From Kalmusia sp. IMI 367209 (Eukaryota > Ascomycota > Dothideomycetes > Pleosporales > Didymosphaeriaceae), in the NCBI GenBank assembly GCA_027946365.1, contig JAPEUQ010000005.1, forward strand, positions 62,001 through 126,000: 64,000 bases of DNA, read 5' to 3'. The notes beneath the pieces were generated by a model. The model did not search any database and was not told the DNA's origin. It worked only from the letters and a program-made list of their open reading frames with translations. The translations under genes were made by a program, and so were the position numbers. Below, piece by piece: positions 46,085 to 58,904 of this stretch; position 1 is the stretch's first letter; each line of letters starts with the position of its first letter.

Positions 46085-47803
46085 GGTGGTACTTGATGAG
46101 GCTAATATGCAAGAGGTAGAAATCTCTTGAAACTATTGGGAGAGTGTCAATGAAGTCCTTGGTTGTTCTGATGGTTCTCCTCAAGGCGTAGAAGCCTACC
46201 TTCTTATGCTCTGCTTCCATCTCCAGTCACGAGATATCAAACGTATCTGACATCACTCACGATACAGTGATCCGCAACAGTCAAAGCGGTCACTGATATC
46301 ATACCTCTCCGCACGCGTAGATCTCAGAGACACAAAACGGCTCCTCTACATGGGGCATTACACGATAGCTAGCCCTAAAAATTCACTCACGCATTGCGAT
46401 CGATTACATGCGCTCAACCTACGTCAGATTTGTGAAGCTTGTGTTCATAAACGAACGTGCTGGAGCCTGGATGTTGGATAATTTGGGCCGTTCTGCTCAA
46501 GGATCAAATCCTAAGGCTTCCGCTAACGTTTTCTGGGAGACGGCAGACTTCGAATCAGGAATCCTGTGGTCTGTTGCATTGTTTTTGGTACAAGGTACGT
46601 GCAATGTCGCCTGACCGTATAATACGTGATTAGGCTGCACGGATGATGAAGGTATCAACCGAGCGACATTGACGTGGGTCTTGAGTCTCATCCTCCGCTT
46701 TATTCCTTGCACAAATCAATTCCACCGCTATAATACGACCGAAAAAAAGTGCAGAACTTCCACCAGAGTGGTTGCTGATGCGTCTTGTTCCTGAGCCACT
46801 GTTGTGGGACGAAAATTCTACTTCTTTTCTGATGATCAGCCGAGCCCTCCTCATTGGCTGGTGCCATTTATATAGTGTAAAAGACCGTTCTCCTTTCACA
46901 GTGTAAAGTGGAACTCACGTCGTCTCTGACTAACACTGTCAAAAATGCGGTGAATTGTGGCTAAACACCGCCCTAATGAATCTTCTCGAACCTTGACAGC
47001 ACAGACCAATATTCAATTCTCCCCGCGCAAGTCCCAAATTCACGACCACCTTCTGGGAAGTGATCGACTGTTTTAGACCTAGGCCAGGTTGTTGGGTGCA
47101 TCCTTTGACTGTCGCGGCCCCAGGCTCGGACACACCGCATTAGGTTTAGAACTCGTTCTGGGCCGCGTTGCAGCCTTACGGGCGTATTTCATAATCATTC
47201 AAGGACTCATTCAATATCGATCTTATTCCTAATCCGAAAGACACCATCGAATTTTCAAGCCTGACGCGAAGCTCTCGTGACGATCATGGGTCGGGGAACA
47301 TTCAAAGTTGGATACCTTCATGTATCAGCAACGTGTAAGGAACGCACTCGCCAAGGCTTTGGAGAATATTCTTGGTAAAGACTTCACATGTCCAAAATGA
47401 GAATGTGGGAGGCTTTTTGAGTATCATGTTCGTATATGCCCCATACTAGAGTCCTTTCGTCCAAGTTTGTGTCAGCCGCTCTCGCATGGGTGGGTTACGA
47501 AAGGCTAGGTTCCGGCAATTCGCATTCCCGAGGTCCTGATGTGCGAATTTGCACGTGCGTTGTTGGTCTGTCGGTTCCGTAGACCTAGAGAATACCATCT
47601 AACGAAGCCTTGCACAGGTCGGGATTCTATTGGTTTAATGCCACATTACGATAACACATATTGTGCTTTGATTACCCTAAGATACACGATATACCTAAAC
47701 TGATTACTCTACGTTCCTGTGTTCACCAACTTGTCGATGCTCACTCCTAGTGTTGTCTGCGGACCACGAAGAGCGATAGGTAAACCACTTGCTTGCGCGA
47801 TGA
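46085..47803. other. Intergenic, no gene recognised
   Basis: This lies upstream of the terpene synthase and downstream of the rhodopsin-domain gene, both on the minus strand. Only short frames without domains were seen. Confidence 0.5.
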
Positions 47804-48999
47804 TTAGACCTCAGCATACGTCACTGTATACTGCGTAGTCTTCCCGACACCATTCTTGGGCACGATATATTCTTCACTCGTGGATGCCTTCGAATGAACA
47901 TCGTCGAGCCTGATGCTGGGACCCATATCAGGACGGGACCGCTGCGACTTCTTGTTGCTCGAGACACCGTAGGCACTGGCTTCTGTGCGTCCCCATTTGA
48001 TCATCTTGATGAGCGGGCGCAGTGCAGCAAGAGAGGCGGTGAAGATCGTGAGACCTATTTCGGTAATGGAACTGCGAATCAGCGGTCAGTGAAACGTGCA
48101 GGAAGAAGGGGAGATCAACATACTAAACGAAAGTCGTGAGATATGCGTTCATGGCCTCAGGACCCACGGCAGATTTCAGGTTTGCCACATCTACTAAGTA
48201 CTTGAGCCGAATGATGGTCGCGACGGAACTTACCACGCCCAGTCCAAGCAAAATGATGATTGAGATCTTCATCTTTAAGCTGAGCTGGACACCGCGCAGA
48301 AGGAATACGGGGATTGTCGCATAGAGAAGACTAGAAATAATGTCCATAGCTGAGATTGAGAAGCCAGTGTTGCCTAGGATCTTGGGGTTCATGCAAGTAC
48401 CAGTGCCTTCGCCCCAGGCGAATGGAAGCGGGCGGCATTGCAAACCGACGATGGTGCTCGTGGCAAGAGTCCACAGAAACATACATCCCACCGAAATTTC
48501 GAGGAGACGTCGAATGGGCTTGCTGGTCGCAGCGATACGATAAAGAACGAGGGCGACGGATACTTTCGCAACGAAGACGATAATAACGTACTCCAGTGTC
48601 GAAATGACAAAGAACTATTGAGGATGCACAATAAGCTACAAAGATCTTTGAGAGTGATAACACATTATCTTAAATGATTGAAGAGGGGATTTGAGCGCAC
48701 CTTGACTGCTGTTATTTGGTTGTAAGCTGGATTGAGACCGAAATCTTCAGCGCCATAGCCGTTGGTGACAGAGATAAAGGTTGTTATACAAAGGACGACG
48801 AAGCCAGACTATCTCACTATCAGTTGTCGATAATGTGCCAGATAACAGGAATACTCACGAAGGCAACTAGCATAGCCCAGTCATCATAACTGAAGGCTTT
48901 GGCCATCAGACTTCTCACATAGACCCTGAGGCTCACCGCAATAGTGTTGAGCACCAAGAAGGTGATTATCACTGGGGGTATGCTATCACGCGCCCACAT
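47804..48999 (-). CDS. Rhodopsin-domain fungal integral membrane protein (SAT4/PTH11-like)
   Basis: Four exons, 48999-48859, 48808-48701, 48614-48124 and 48071-47804, join in phase to 335 aa. ATG 48999 is the first usable Met; the frame upstream has none before a stop. The fungal rhodopsin-type family has seven helices, and members act as G-protein-coupled-like sensors or have unknown roles. Helix 1 is VIITFLVLNTIAVSLRVYVR, followed by FSYDDWAMLVAF, the family's YDD-W signature. Later come GYGAEDFGLNP, helices around EYVIIVFVAKVSVALVLYRI and CMFLWTLATSTIVGLQCRP, the C-F loop CMNPKILGNTGFSISAMDII and helix 6 with SSVATIIRLKYL. The soluble tail is Ser/Lys-rich. No CFEM domain is present, so it is not a full PTH11 receptor. 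The ligand is unknown. Confidence 0.88.
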
Positions 49000-49922
49000 A
49001 TTGACACGCCTTCCTTTCAACGTCTCAAAACCTGGAAGCTGTGTCTGCGAATGACGGCAGTCAAGTACATTCAGACAAATGGTTATTGAAGTAATGGAAC
49101 GAGAGTGGCGAAAGGAAGTGAAGGTCTTTACTCGTCCAGGTGATGTTGGGTTGATGAAGTTTCTTGCTCCTTTCCAGCCCCTGTTGAATGCCTAACTTAG
49201 TCCCTTGCAGATGTGATCTTTGGGAATTTGAGGATAATGCAAGTGCCTCTTCAGGCGTAGGCGTGCCGGGCCAGACCTTAATGTGCTTCTAGCCATCCAC
49301 GGTGTCTGTGGTGATGATCGTAAATGAAGGATTCGCTGCAAATGCTGGTTTTTACGGAACGGCTCCCTGGGCCACAGAATGATGCATGCATTATCGTCCG
49401 ATGTCGGGCATTTGTCTCTTTCGGAGTCTTTAACAGATGCGAAATCTTGTGTCTGGGGTCTCCATAACGTACGGCTCGTACGTGATAGCCCGCCGTGCTG
49501 TGTCGTTGGCACACTTTCATGGAACTATACACGACTCCCCGCATTTTCACGTTACGCATGCAGTTTCAACTGCTGTGTTGGTTGACTAACCTGACAATGC
49601 TTTGATCTACGCGTATGCGAGATTAGGATCGGCAGTCAGCATGAGCGCCACCAGCTGTCTGCAATGGCAAAGTACATTTACCGGATCTACAGAATATGTT
49701 AATTGTGGGAGAAAGGGGTGAGGCTTATAGAGGAGCGGCGAAAAGTTGACGTTCCCTCTCATGAACGTGCATGTGGAGGCGAGTTCCAGCCTTGCCGAAG
49801 GTTGCGCAGACTCGGTTAAATATCTCACTCCCAGGCATCAATTTATTTGTAGCACATTTTGAAGTACCTGCGTCCATAGTTTGGACAGACGTCAGCACTC
49901 ATTTTCTGTTACCGTTTGCAAG
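49000..49922. other. Divergent upstream region, no gene recognised
   Basis: The rhodopsin-domain gene (minus) and the kinase-like gene (plus) diverge here. Frames within are short and overlap each other. An upstream noncoding exon of the rhodopsin-domain gene is possible near 49020-49140, where a GTAAAG donor and TTCGCAG acceptor lie in order. Confidence 0.4.
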
Positions 49923-51068
49923 ATGACTACCGCCACGGAGGCTACTGGAGAAGCCGCTGCCGCCGCCGTCAACGTCCCCTCGCTAGCAAAGCTCGCCATT
50001 CATCCAAGCGATATACCGCCCCCACCAGAGCTGCCAGCCCTCCCTGAAGACATTGCTGTAGAATGGCTTTCCAAGATATTCGAACGTAAAGTCAAATCCG
50101 TTACGCTCGATAGAACGATTCCGGGTACGGCCACCAAAGTTTTTGTCACTGTCACCTACGAAGATGACAGCGACACGAAAAAGCACCCCACGCGGTTGTG
50201 CGTCAAGGGCGGCTTCGATCCCAACTTCATCAAGATGATGCCTTGGATTGTCATGATATATCAGCGCGAATGTGACTTTTACAACCACGTCGCACCCAAG
50301 CTTGACCACATGGAGCTGCCGAAGTCATGGTGGGCAGGCCACAACGCTACACAAGGTATCGTGGTCTTGGACGATCTCTCCGCCCAGGGCTGTGATTTTG
50401 GCAACCCAGCCAATGCGTGGAATGTACCTCGCGTGCTTGCCGGAGTAGAACAGCTCGCTGCGTTGCATGCAAAGACATGGCACGTGCAAGCGGCCGACTA
50501 CCCGTGGTTGACGTCAGACTACGACCAAGCGATCCTCACACTGATGAACACGTATGATGCCGTCGTGAAGGGTCCCGACAGGCCGCAGATACACGAGTAT
50601 CTAAAAGACCAGGAGCGAGTTACGGCAGTACTAAAGAAGCACTACGCCTCGCGCAGTCCACGATTCCGGTGTCTTTTGCACGGCGACTCGCACACTGGCA
50701 ACACATACCTCGTCAACGGAGCGCCACGCTTTCTGGACTGGCAGATGATCCACATTGGAAGTTCATTTCACGATGTGTCATACTTCATTGGAGCGTCGCT
50801 TACAGTCGAGGACCGGAGGGCGCGAGAATGGGACATTTTGAACCATTATCTTCGCACATTGGAGAAATTCGGTGTCGAGCCACTATTCCATTCGGACGAA
50901 GAAGTGGCGAATGAGTACAAGAAGTCGTTCTTAGCGGGTATTGGGTGGATCATGTGTCCGTATGAGATGCAGGTGAAGGAGTGCGTGCATCCCATGGCGT
51001 TGAGATATGCCGCTGCGTTAGATGATCATCAAGTATTGGAGCTTGTGGAGAGCTTGCCTGACCCTTGA
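49923..51068 (+). CDS. Kinase-like protein of the APH / ecdysteroid-kinase-like (DUF1679-type) group
   Basis: ATG 49923 gives 381 aa in one exon; the TTG at 49881 is the only alternative. The fold is that of aminoglycoside/choline-type small-molecule kinases. A probable ATP-anchoring lysine is Lys95 (LCVKGG) and Glu117 (YQRECDFY) is its partner. IVVLDDL is the hinge. The catalytic loop is HGDSHTGN at 253-260 with Asp255 and Asn260, and the metal-binding Asp272 is in FLDWQM. All active residues are present. Fungal members are common and mostly uncharacterised; hydroxylated small molecules are the presumed substrates. The N-terminal 40 residues are Ala/Pro-rich. Neighbours give no hint of substrate. 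Confidence 0.85.
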   Translation: MTTATEATGEAAAAAVNVPSLAKLAIHPSDIPPPPELPALPEDIAVEWLSKIFERKVKSVTLDRTIPGTATKVFVTVTYEDDSDTKKHPTRLCVKGGFDPNFIKMMPWIVMIYQRECDFYNHVAPKLDHMELPKSWWAGHNATQGIVVLDDLSAQGCDFGNPANAWNVPRVLAGVEQLAALHAKTWHVQAADYPWLTSDYDQAILTLMNTYDAVVKGPDRPQIHEYLKDQERVTAVLKKHYASRSPRFRCLLHGDSHTGNTYLVNGAPRFLDWQMIHIGSSFHDVSYFIGASLTVEDRRAREWDILNHYLRTLEKFGVEPLFHSDEEVANEYKKSFLAGIGWIMCPYEMQVKECVHPMALRYAAALDDHQVLELVESLPDP

Positions 51069-51699
51069 TCGCTATTCTTATTGCACAAGAATGTATCTAG
51101 AGCATAGACGGCAGACAAAACGCAGAGGATCTACTACCACATATATAATAGAAGCATATAAGCTTGAAAAATCCATACACCACCATCTATCTCTAATGCG
51201 ACGTTGCATGTGAGAAGGAATCGACCATTTAACTTGCTCTACTTCACCAAGAGATTGGATTTGTTGTTGTGTTACCTCGCGTTCGATGGTTTGAGCGAAT
51301 GAATGGTACCAGAACTTGTGACTTAACGTTATAGGAAGGTCCATTTCACAGTCCCCTACGCCTGTGTTCGTGCTGCTATAATCTATGCAGTTCCTCTGAA
51401 TGCGATTATATTCTCTTGCAGGATTACTACATTTTTAAATTACTCATCCGCTTTAGGATTTCGCTCGAGCGCTTGATGCTATCCCGATATCAGGATCAAC
51501 CATGGCCCAATTGGACTTGATTACTCCCCTCTATGGTGTCAACTGAGAAGTACGACACCCTCAGCGATGGTCTGCTGTATTAACTTATCAGCTACGCTGA
51601 TTTAGTCTAGATACACTAGTACACCATAATCTATTTTGGCTCACTAGCAGTATAGTTCTATTGTAATATAATCTAAAGTATTGAATGGAATATTTGATA
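51069..51699. other. Intergenic, no gene recognised
   Basis: Moderately AT-rich spacer with no coding frame above 90 codons and no motif. Confidence 0.45.
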
Positions 51700-52174
51700 T
51701 CGTGGTCCCATCTAGAGATTTAGATTTAGATTTCAACTACCTAATAAACGAAGGAAGCAAGTACGGCTATGCCATCAACGGAACCGACTATCCTCCGTAT
51801 ATAGAAATGGATTTGGATCACACAAACCAATAGTATGCCCGAGAATTCGAATGGACTGATAGCATTCACTATCAACCACCGATTAATCGAGTAGTGCTAA
51901 CGGACGACACACTGTTGTCATCACTACAGTCATTTGCCAAGGCTGCCAGGTGTATGCCATGCTTGAAAGACGGATCGCTATGGTGACGCCTTATGTTAAC
52001 CAACAAAGAAATGAAGGAACACGGAACGGCCAGGAAGACGTGAATTTCATGGATGCTGATTTAAGTAGGGGATTATCACAGGCACCGCTTGCACCATCCA
52101 GTGAAGACATGGAAGAGTACAGCGGCGACAAGGACGGAGATGACAACGAACGAAGGAAGAGGCGGAGACTCTGA
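51700..52174 (+). pseudogene. Possible decayed gene fragment of unknown type
   Basis: One frame reads FNYLINEGSKYGYAINGTDY, meets a stop after LDHTNQ, resumes with FEWTDSIHYQPPINRVVL, and near 51945 passes to another frame. That frame gives YAMLERRIAMVTPYVNQQR, an acidic SSEDMEEYSGDKDGDDNE and a basic end RRKRRRL. The two pieces are adjacent and look like parts of one protein with a nuclear-signal-like tail. No family recognised, so the call is tentative. Confidence 0.35.
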
Positions 52175-53195
52175 CGACCCGACGATGAATATCTAGAATA
52201 TGTTTTACAATATCACCGATACTGAAGAAGATACGGACTCCAATGGCTAGCAAGTTGTGGGCACGTATCATATTTGGTACCATGCGCCTAGGTAGGGATC
52301 GTAAGATCTGTTGAGGCAGATAGGCGACATCAACACGAGGATGATTTTCTCGCGTACTGTAGCGATTTCTATTACTGGGCTAGGCTAACCAGCTACTGCG
52401 AATTCGAGCAATTCAAGTAACAGCTTTTCCGCATTGATTACCCAAGAGATGAGCCTCTCTGACTAGGATATGTACTGGATTGTTATGGTGTAATGTAAAG
52501 TAATCTAGCTACGTAGCAAGACGTTACAAAATACTCGTGTTCTCGGATGACAGACTATATTTCTGCGCTCTCTGATCCTAAACCTCTGTTCAACATCATT
52601 ATAATTCACAACAATCAAGTACTGGCCCCGTCACAGTCCATTCAATATCGAGCCATAAGAGCGCGGCAAGACAACCGCTTTCCCTTCTTCCATTCCATTC
52701 TCAGTGTTTTTTATGTTGTCTGCATATTTTGTTACGGGGTGCTGCGTCTTTCAATCACCTTGTCTCATATGCCTCGACCATCATGTCCGTCGTGTTGTTC
52801 GTTCTGACTTTCGTCTTCCTGCATGCATCATTCATGTATATCTTCCACAAATTTCTCAAGCCCTGCTACTACCATACAGAACACCCGATCAGAATCGAAT
52901 GATTAGAGAATGATCAGTCTATCATGTTGAACGATAGCTTTGAACCCCCGGAAATTTTTGTTCTTGTTGCGAGTTAGAGATGCGCTAGGATGCAAACAAA
53001 ACTGGTCGAGTGAAGACTCCGTGATGAAAACAAAAGATCACGATGGAGAAAGCATTGAAGAGCTAGAGCAGGGAGACGCGTGACATCGCGCCGCAAACGA
53101 GACGGCGGCCCGCGACCCACGACCCGGACGCGGGCCCCATCACGTCGCCCACCAGCGACCCCACCGCACATCTACGCCACCACCATCCACCCCCA
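52175..53195. other. Intergenic, promoter side of the XPF gene
   Basis: No gene seen. The last 150 bases are GC-rich with CGACCC-like units and probably hold the XPF core promoter and leader. Confidence 0.5.
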
Positions 53196-56055
53196 ATGCC
53201 CAGCGATGCGCAAGCTCCTGTGAAGCTGTCGCTACCTCTCGTAAACACCCTCCCGCTATCTCTTTTCACAACAATACTGACAATGACGTCAGGAATTCCA
53301 GCAGGACATCTTCAAGGAATTGCGAGAGGACGACGAACTCGTAATCCTCGCCCGCGGCCTCGGCCTCCTGCGCATAGTCACCAACCTCCTCCACTCGTAT
53401 GATGCCGCTGGAAACAACCTGATTCTGCTAGTCGGCGCCGATGAGCGCGAGAATGTATGGATTGGCGAGGCGCTTGCGGAGCACGCGGCCGTGTCGCAGG
53501 CGGCGAAGGCGCGCGGCTTGAGTCTGGTGAACACGGACCTGATGAGCGTGGGCACTCGCGAGAAGATGTATGCGCAGGGCGGCATCTTCAGCATCACGTC
53601 GCGCATCCTGATTGTGGATTTCCTGTCGGGCCTGCTGAATCCGGAGACGGTGACGGGCGTTGTCGTACTGCATGCGGAGAAGGTCGTTGCGACGAGTCTA
53701 GAGGCATTCATTTTGAGAATATACAGGCAGAAAAATAAGGCGGGTTTTTTGAAGGCGTTCAGCGATAGTCCAGAGCCGTTTACCATGGGGTACTCACCGC
53801 TGACAAATATGATGAAGAACCTCTTTTTACAGAAACCCGCGCTGTATCCGAGGTTTCACGTAGCGGTTGCGAAGTCGCTTGAAGGAAGGAAGAAGGCGGA
53901 GGTCATCGAGCTGGAAGTGCCCATGACTGATGCAATGCGCGAGATTCAGAATGCTGTGTTAGAGTGTGTCGAAGTTAGTATCAGCGAATTGAGGAAGAGC
54001 AATTCTGGAATTGAGATGGAAGACTGGACATTGGACAGCGCACTGCATAGAAACTTTGACACCATCATCAGACGGCAGTTGGACCCCGTCTGGCATCGGA
54101 CTACGTTCAAGACGCGGCAGGTTGTACGAGATCTCACCCTTCTTCGGACCATCTTGCATGCTCTCTTGACGTACGACGCCGTCGACTTCAACAGATATCT
54201 AGACACGGTTCTAGCCGCCTCGCAGCCCCCACCAGGCTCGACAAAGCAAAATCAATCGCCATGGCTGTTCCTTGATGCGGCCGACACTATCTTCACAGTT
54301 GCAAAGCGAAGAGTCTACACCGGCAAGGTCTCTAACGCTGACCTCGCAAAAAGTTCCAATGCCGTACCAGACGGTTTAGAGCCAGTCCTCGAAGAACAGC
54401 CCAAATGGGGTCAACTCGCCGAGATCCTTCAGGAGATTGAGCAAGATGCATATCTCAACCCGACACCGCAGGACTCATCAAATGGCGCCGTGCTGATCAT
54501 GTGTGGCGATCAAGGCACATGCAGGCAGATCCGTGAATACCTCCAAATCATGTACGTCAAGCCTGAAACAGAACAAGAAGACGAGGAGTCTGCCAACGAA
54601 CCATCTGCCAAATTCCTCATGCGACGCAAACTCCGCAACTACCTATCGTGGAAGCGCGACTTTACAAATTTCAGCGCAGCACTCTTCTCTGAAAACCAAA
54701 AGGCCATCAACACCAGCACAGACAACAAAGTAGGTAGCGGCAAAAGCAACAAACCACCCCCTAACAAGCGCCGCCGAATGCGCGGCGGCGGCGCTGGCTC
54801 AGCTACAACACGTGCAGAAACAGGCGCCGTAAGAACTGCCGGGGACCGCGACGCACATATCGCAAGCCTGATGGCCGAACTGCAGCCCTCGGAACTTGAA
54901 GCAATGCAGAAAGGTGAGATTGGGGTAGACCCCCTACACAACATGGAAGACTACTACGAGCTATTCAATATGAACGACCTCATCGTTGTACACCCCTACG
55001 ACGGTGACCTCGACGAGCACATTCTCGAAGAGACGAAGCCTAGATACGTCATCATGTACGAGCCCGACGCAGCCTTCATCCGGCGCATCGAAGTCTACCG
55101 CTCGTCGCACACAGATCGCATCGTGAAAGTCTTCTTCATGTACTACGGCGGCAGCGTCGAGGAACAGCGGTACCTCTCGAGCGTGCGCCGCGAAAAAGAC
55201 GCCTTCACGCGCCTCATCAAAGAACGTGGCAACATGGCGCTTACCATGAATCCGAATGCAAACCTCGACCCGCAAGAGTCCTTCCTCCGCACAATAAACA
55301 CACGCATTGCAGGCGGCGGCCGCTTAGCAGCAACTACCCAACCACCCCGCGTCGTTGTTGACGTCCGCGAATTCCGCTCTTCACTGCCCTCCCTGCTCCA
55401 CGGCAAATCCATCGTCGTAGTCCCCTGCATGCTCACGGTCGGCGACTACGTCCTCACGCCACACATCTGCATCGAGCGTAAGTCGGTGCGTGACCTCATC
55501 GGCTCGTTCGCCAACGGCCGGCTCTTCAACCAGGTCGAAAGCATGATGGAGCATTACAAGTCGCCCATGCTTCTCATTGAGTTTGACGCAGGAAAATCCT
55601 TCACGCTGGAGCCGTTCAGCGATTTGAGCGCCCCCGCGGGCGTGGCCGGCGCGCCGGACTTGCAGTCTAAGATCGTAATGTTGACGCTTGCGTTCCCGCG
55701 GCTAAAAATCGTGTGGTCGTCTTCGCCATATCAGACGGCGGAGATCTTTGCCGAGCTAAAGAAGCAGGCGGAGGAGCCGGATCCGCTGCGGGCGGTGCAG
55801 TTAGGGCTTGATCCGAGTGTGCAGGGTGAAGAAATGCGAACTTTTAACGCGGTGAGTCAGGATATGTTGAGGGCACTGCCGGGGGTGAATGAACAGATTG
55901 TGGGGAGGTTGATGCTGGAGATGGAAAATATGGGCGAATTGGCGAATATGGACGAGAGGGATTTGTGTAAGGTTGTTGGGACGGATGTGGGGAGGAGGAT
56001 TTTTAGATTTTTCAATCGGAGTATGTATGAAGATTGGCAGGGGCCAGGGTTGTAA
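53196..56055 (+). CDS. DNA repair endonuclease XPF/Rad1 (ERCC4 family)
   Basis: Exon 1 (53196-53240, MPSDAQAPVKLSLPL) joins over a 52-nt intron to exon 2 (53293-56055), giving 935 aa. The junction restores LPLEFQQDIFKELREDDEL, the typical start. With Rad10/ERCC1 it cuts the 5' side of lesions in nucleotide excision repair and trims flaps in recombination. Domains in order: an inactive SF2-helicase-like region (about 1-600, IARGLGLLRIVTNLLHSYD near the start), the ERCC4 nuclease with GDYVLTPHICIERKSVRDL (ERK-x3-D at 743-749, all catalytic residues present) and the helix-hairpin-helix pair from about 872 (DMLRALPGVNEQIVGRLM) that binds the partner and DNA. A low-complexity insert near 480-515 (KPPPNKRRRMRGGGAG) carries a basic, nuclear-signal-like cluster. 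Length is normal. Confidence 0.96.
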
Positions 56056-56604
56056 GTTGGTGTATCAAGACTTATGAGAATATGAAAAGCTTGAAGTTCT
56101 AAAAGGAAATAAAATCTGTACACCTTTACTGTCAACACCTTTTAAAACGCCTTTCAAGTTAGAAAGCAGGAGGGAACCGCTGCTATCTTTTTTAGTTTAC
56201 TATCCTTCATACTACGTACAATCTTTCGATGATTAGCAATACACATAATAAAATCCGTTGATAGGATGCAGGAAAATCGATGGACGTAGTGTCGAAAATT
56301 AGCGAGTACGGCCACGGTGGGGAGATAGATCTTTACTAAGTTGCAGGGCTCAGAAACCTGCCAGTCAGTATCCAAATGTTGCTTCCACAGCTATTTGCGC
56401 GACGTGGAAGGCCAATTGTCGTTCAAATGCCATTCATTGATTTTATAGAAATCCCGAGAAACCCATGATCGTCACAGGGCCGGCACGACCGGGACCCGTA
56501 TGCAGAAGCGCGTCATTCCACCGACTGTCAGCGTGAATGTCCGCCCGCCTAATGAAACACGCTCGATGAACGCCTCCAACCCATGTACCCGAGTCTGACC
56601 ACGC

Positions 56605-57201
56605 TTAAACCTCAGCAATCTCCCTCAATCGTCGGATGGTGGATCGTGTAGCGGCAGCGGCAGGGGTGCTATTGGCTATGTTAGTAAGGTCCAATGGCGG
56701 AAATGGAGCGGGAGGGTAGTCCGATGGAGGACATGGGGGGTGGTAGGTAGGTGTAGACAATGAGAGATGGGTGTCTTACGAGACGACGTAGGCGCCGCCG
56801 GCGGTGGTCTTGCGGCATGACCGGCACTTCCAGATACCTATTGTCAATTAGTAACCTAGCAAGAATAAATATTCCGGCGAGCCAAAGCAGCGTCATGCAG
56901 ATGCGTCACGATTCCCAATGCTGGATCCCGCTTCGCATCTCCATCACTGCACGCAACTCCGCCCTGAATTCACGTACCGACAGCCTCGCGCTTGACAGCA
57001 TTCTTTCCGCAGAACTGGCATGTGTATCGGGCGTGCTGGGTGATCTATCGCAACAACAGTCAGCCATTTGCCGCTCTTGCACATCCCGCTCGTAGTGAAG
57101 CAATAACGTACTTCCATCTTCTTGACCTGCTTACGCAGGGAGGCGCCGTAGCGCGTTCCGTACTTTCCGGTGATGCCGACCTTCTTCGTGCGTTTGGTCA
57201 T
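56605..57201 (-). CDS. 60S ribosomal protein eL43 (L43/L37Ae)
   Basis: Four exons, 57201-57112, 57044-56978, 56837-56780 and 56668-56605, join in exact phase to 92 aa, the normal length. The protein starts [20 protein letters not shown] and continues [11 protein letters not shown], then [19 protein letters not shown]. It has a C4 zinc finger (CQFC and CRSC), [12 protein letters not shown] and ends [13 protein letters not shown]. It is a large-subunit ribosomal protein. Several introns in a short ribosomal gene are usual in filamentous ascomycetes. It is convergent with XPF, 3' end to 3' end, with about 550 bases between. Confidence 0.96.
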
Positions 57202-57639
57202 GATGGGAGTTGTGGTGTGTGGTGTTCGGGGTGGGAGGAGGTTGAGCGGGACTGAGGGTCGATTATTTTGAGAGGATGGCGCCAAGCTGGTGTTGTTCGC
57301 TTAGGTCGAATTTGTGGGGCGGAGCAATGTTTTGCCGCGCCGGTGTGACGGAGGGAGGAACGCGCGACCGTGCGCAGACCTCTTTTCGAAAAATTTCGAG
57401 AACAAATGTTGCGTTGTCAGTGCACTGCGTCATAATGTTGGCTAGATCAATTCGATAGGTGTGTGAAAGAGGAGGAGAGCTCTCGAGGCAAATCTCAATT
57501 TACGCGATTTTCTACAGAACGAACGACCAGGGGAACTTTTCCCATCCCACCATGACGCCATCACGTTCTCTCCCGAACCCTTATCGAACAAATTTCTGAA
57601 CACTCACATACAGACTATCTCGAAGACCCTTCCTCATAC
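57202..57639. other. Promoter region of RPL43
   Basis: This lies between the RPL43 start and the end of the GH5 gene, both on the minus strand. GC-rich; no coding sequence seen. Confidence 0.45.
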
Positions 57640-58904
57640 TTACGCAGCTGCTTGCAGCAAGCTCATGTACGACTTATAAGACGTTCCCGAGCTTGGCTCA
57701 ATGCTATACATGTAATCTGCACTGTGTTAGAAGGTCACTGTGAAACAACTGATGAATCCCGAGACTCACCCGACCACCAAGGCCCCGCAGCCCACCACAA
57801 AGCTCCCTGCCACACATCCGTGTTCTGCGCCATGTAGTCAAGCATGCCTTTGATAGCCGTTTGGCACTGACTATTCGCACCGCCAGCAAATTCGCCAATG
57901 AACCCTACCTTCTTATTCTGCTTCAACCACTCGGTTGCCGCTTTGATCCTTTCCTGTCCAATCGAAGCAGACACACATTCCGCGTGGGTGCCGCTACCAT
58001 CAGTGTCGAGATACTGATGCATCTGGTAGACGATTTTGTTGGAGGGGTCGGTTAGAACGCCCATAGTAGCACCTAGAAAAATCAGTGTATTCCACAAGAT
58101 GACAAACCGTTGCCCCATTACGGCAGGTATCCAGAAATTACTCACCATTCTTGCCCGTCGTCCAGGTCCACGCCCCATTCCAGTCATTTCCTTCAACGTG
58201 AATGTATTGGCCGGTGGCACCCGCAGCGCGGATTCCGTCGATAGAAGCTTGATTAAGTTGAACGACGAGGTTCTGATCCATGTCGTGAACTAGTATTATC
58301 AGTTAATGTTTCACCTGTACAATCAAATTCACTTACATTCGTTGTTCGTGTCGAAGATAACGTTTTGGTTGTCCTTATAGGGAGTGGCAACGGTCTTCCA
58401 GAAGGCCTTCATACCACTCACATCCGTAATTATCTTATCGTAGTATCGGCCGTAGTTGTGAGGAAGGATCATGGCATACGCTCCCTTATTGGTGATATAC
58501 TTGACAGTTGCGTCAAGGTCCTTAAAGTACGCCTGATCAAGGGCGCCAGTGAGCTGGTTCGGAACGATGCGCTCCATCATGATGTTGATGCGGAAAGTGT
58601 TGAAGCCAGCGCTGATGAAGGTCTTGCCTTGTCAGTCAGAAGATGCATAAACAAAACTTTAACCTTACATCAATGGTGCTCAGAGTGGGCCATGTGTAGT
58701 CTTTCCCCTTCACTCCAGGCAAATTCTTGTTGCCGAACTCGGGGCCACTCTCATTGACGCCAAAGACTTCAATCAAATTAGAGCATATCGTGAATGATAT
58801 CAATCTTGGAACCTACATTTAAACTTCTTCGCACGCTTCTCCGCAGGCGCCGCAAGAGCAAGGCCTGCTGTCATGACAGCGAGCAAAGTAGAAGTGAAAC
58901 GCAT
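57640..58904 (-). CDS. Secreted GH5 endo-beta-1,4-glucanase
   Basis: Six exons, 58904-58817, 58766-58669, 58622-58337, 58289-58146, 58072-57770 and 57716-57640, join in phase to 331 aa. The signal peptide is [20 protein letters not shown], followed by a Lys-Arg site (AEKRA) of the sort cut by Kex2. The mature enzyme is a TIM barrel of the fungal EGII type that hydrolyses internal cellulose bonds. [12 protein letters not shown] opens the domain. The acid/base is Glu157 in TNNEFHDMD and the nucleophile is Glu266 in [16 protein letters not shown] and [20 protein letters not shown] line the cleft. No cellulose-binding module is present. All catalytic residues are intact. The short exons and clean splice sites make the model reliable to within a base or two. 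Confidence 0.95.

Noticed and set aside
46495..46515. tRNA B-box-like GGATCAAATCC
   Set aside because: There is no matching A-box, anticodon arm or acceptor stem around it.
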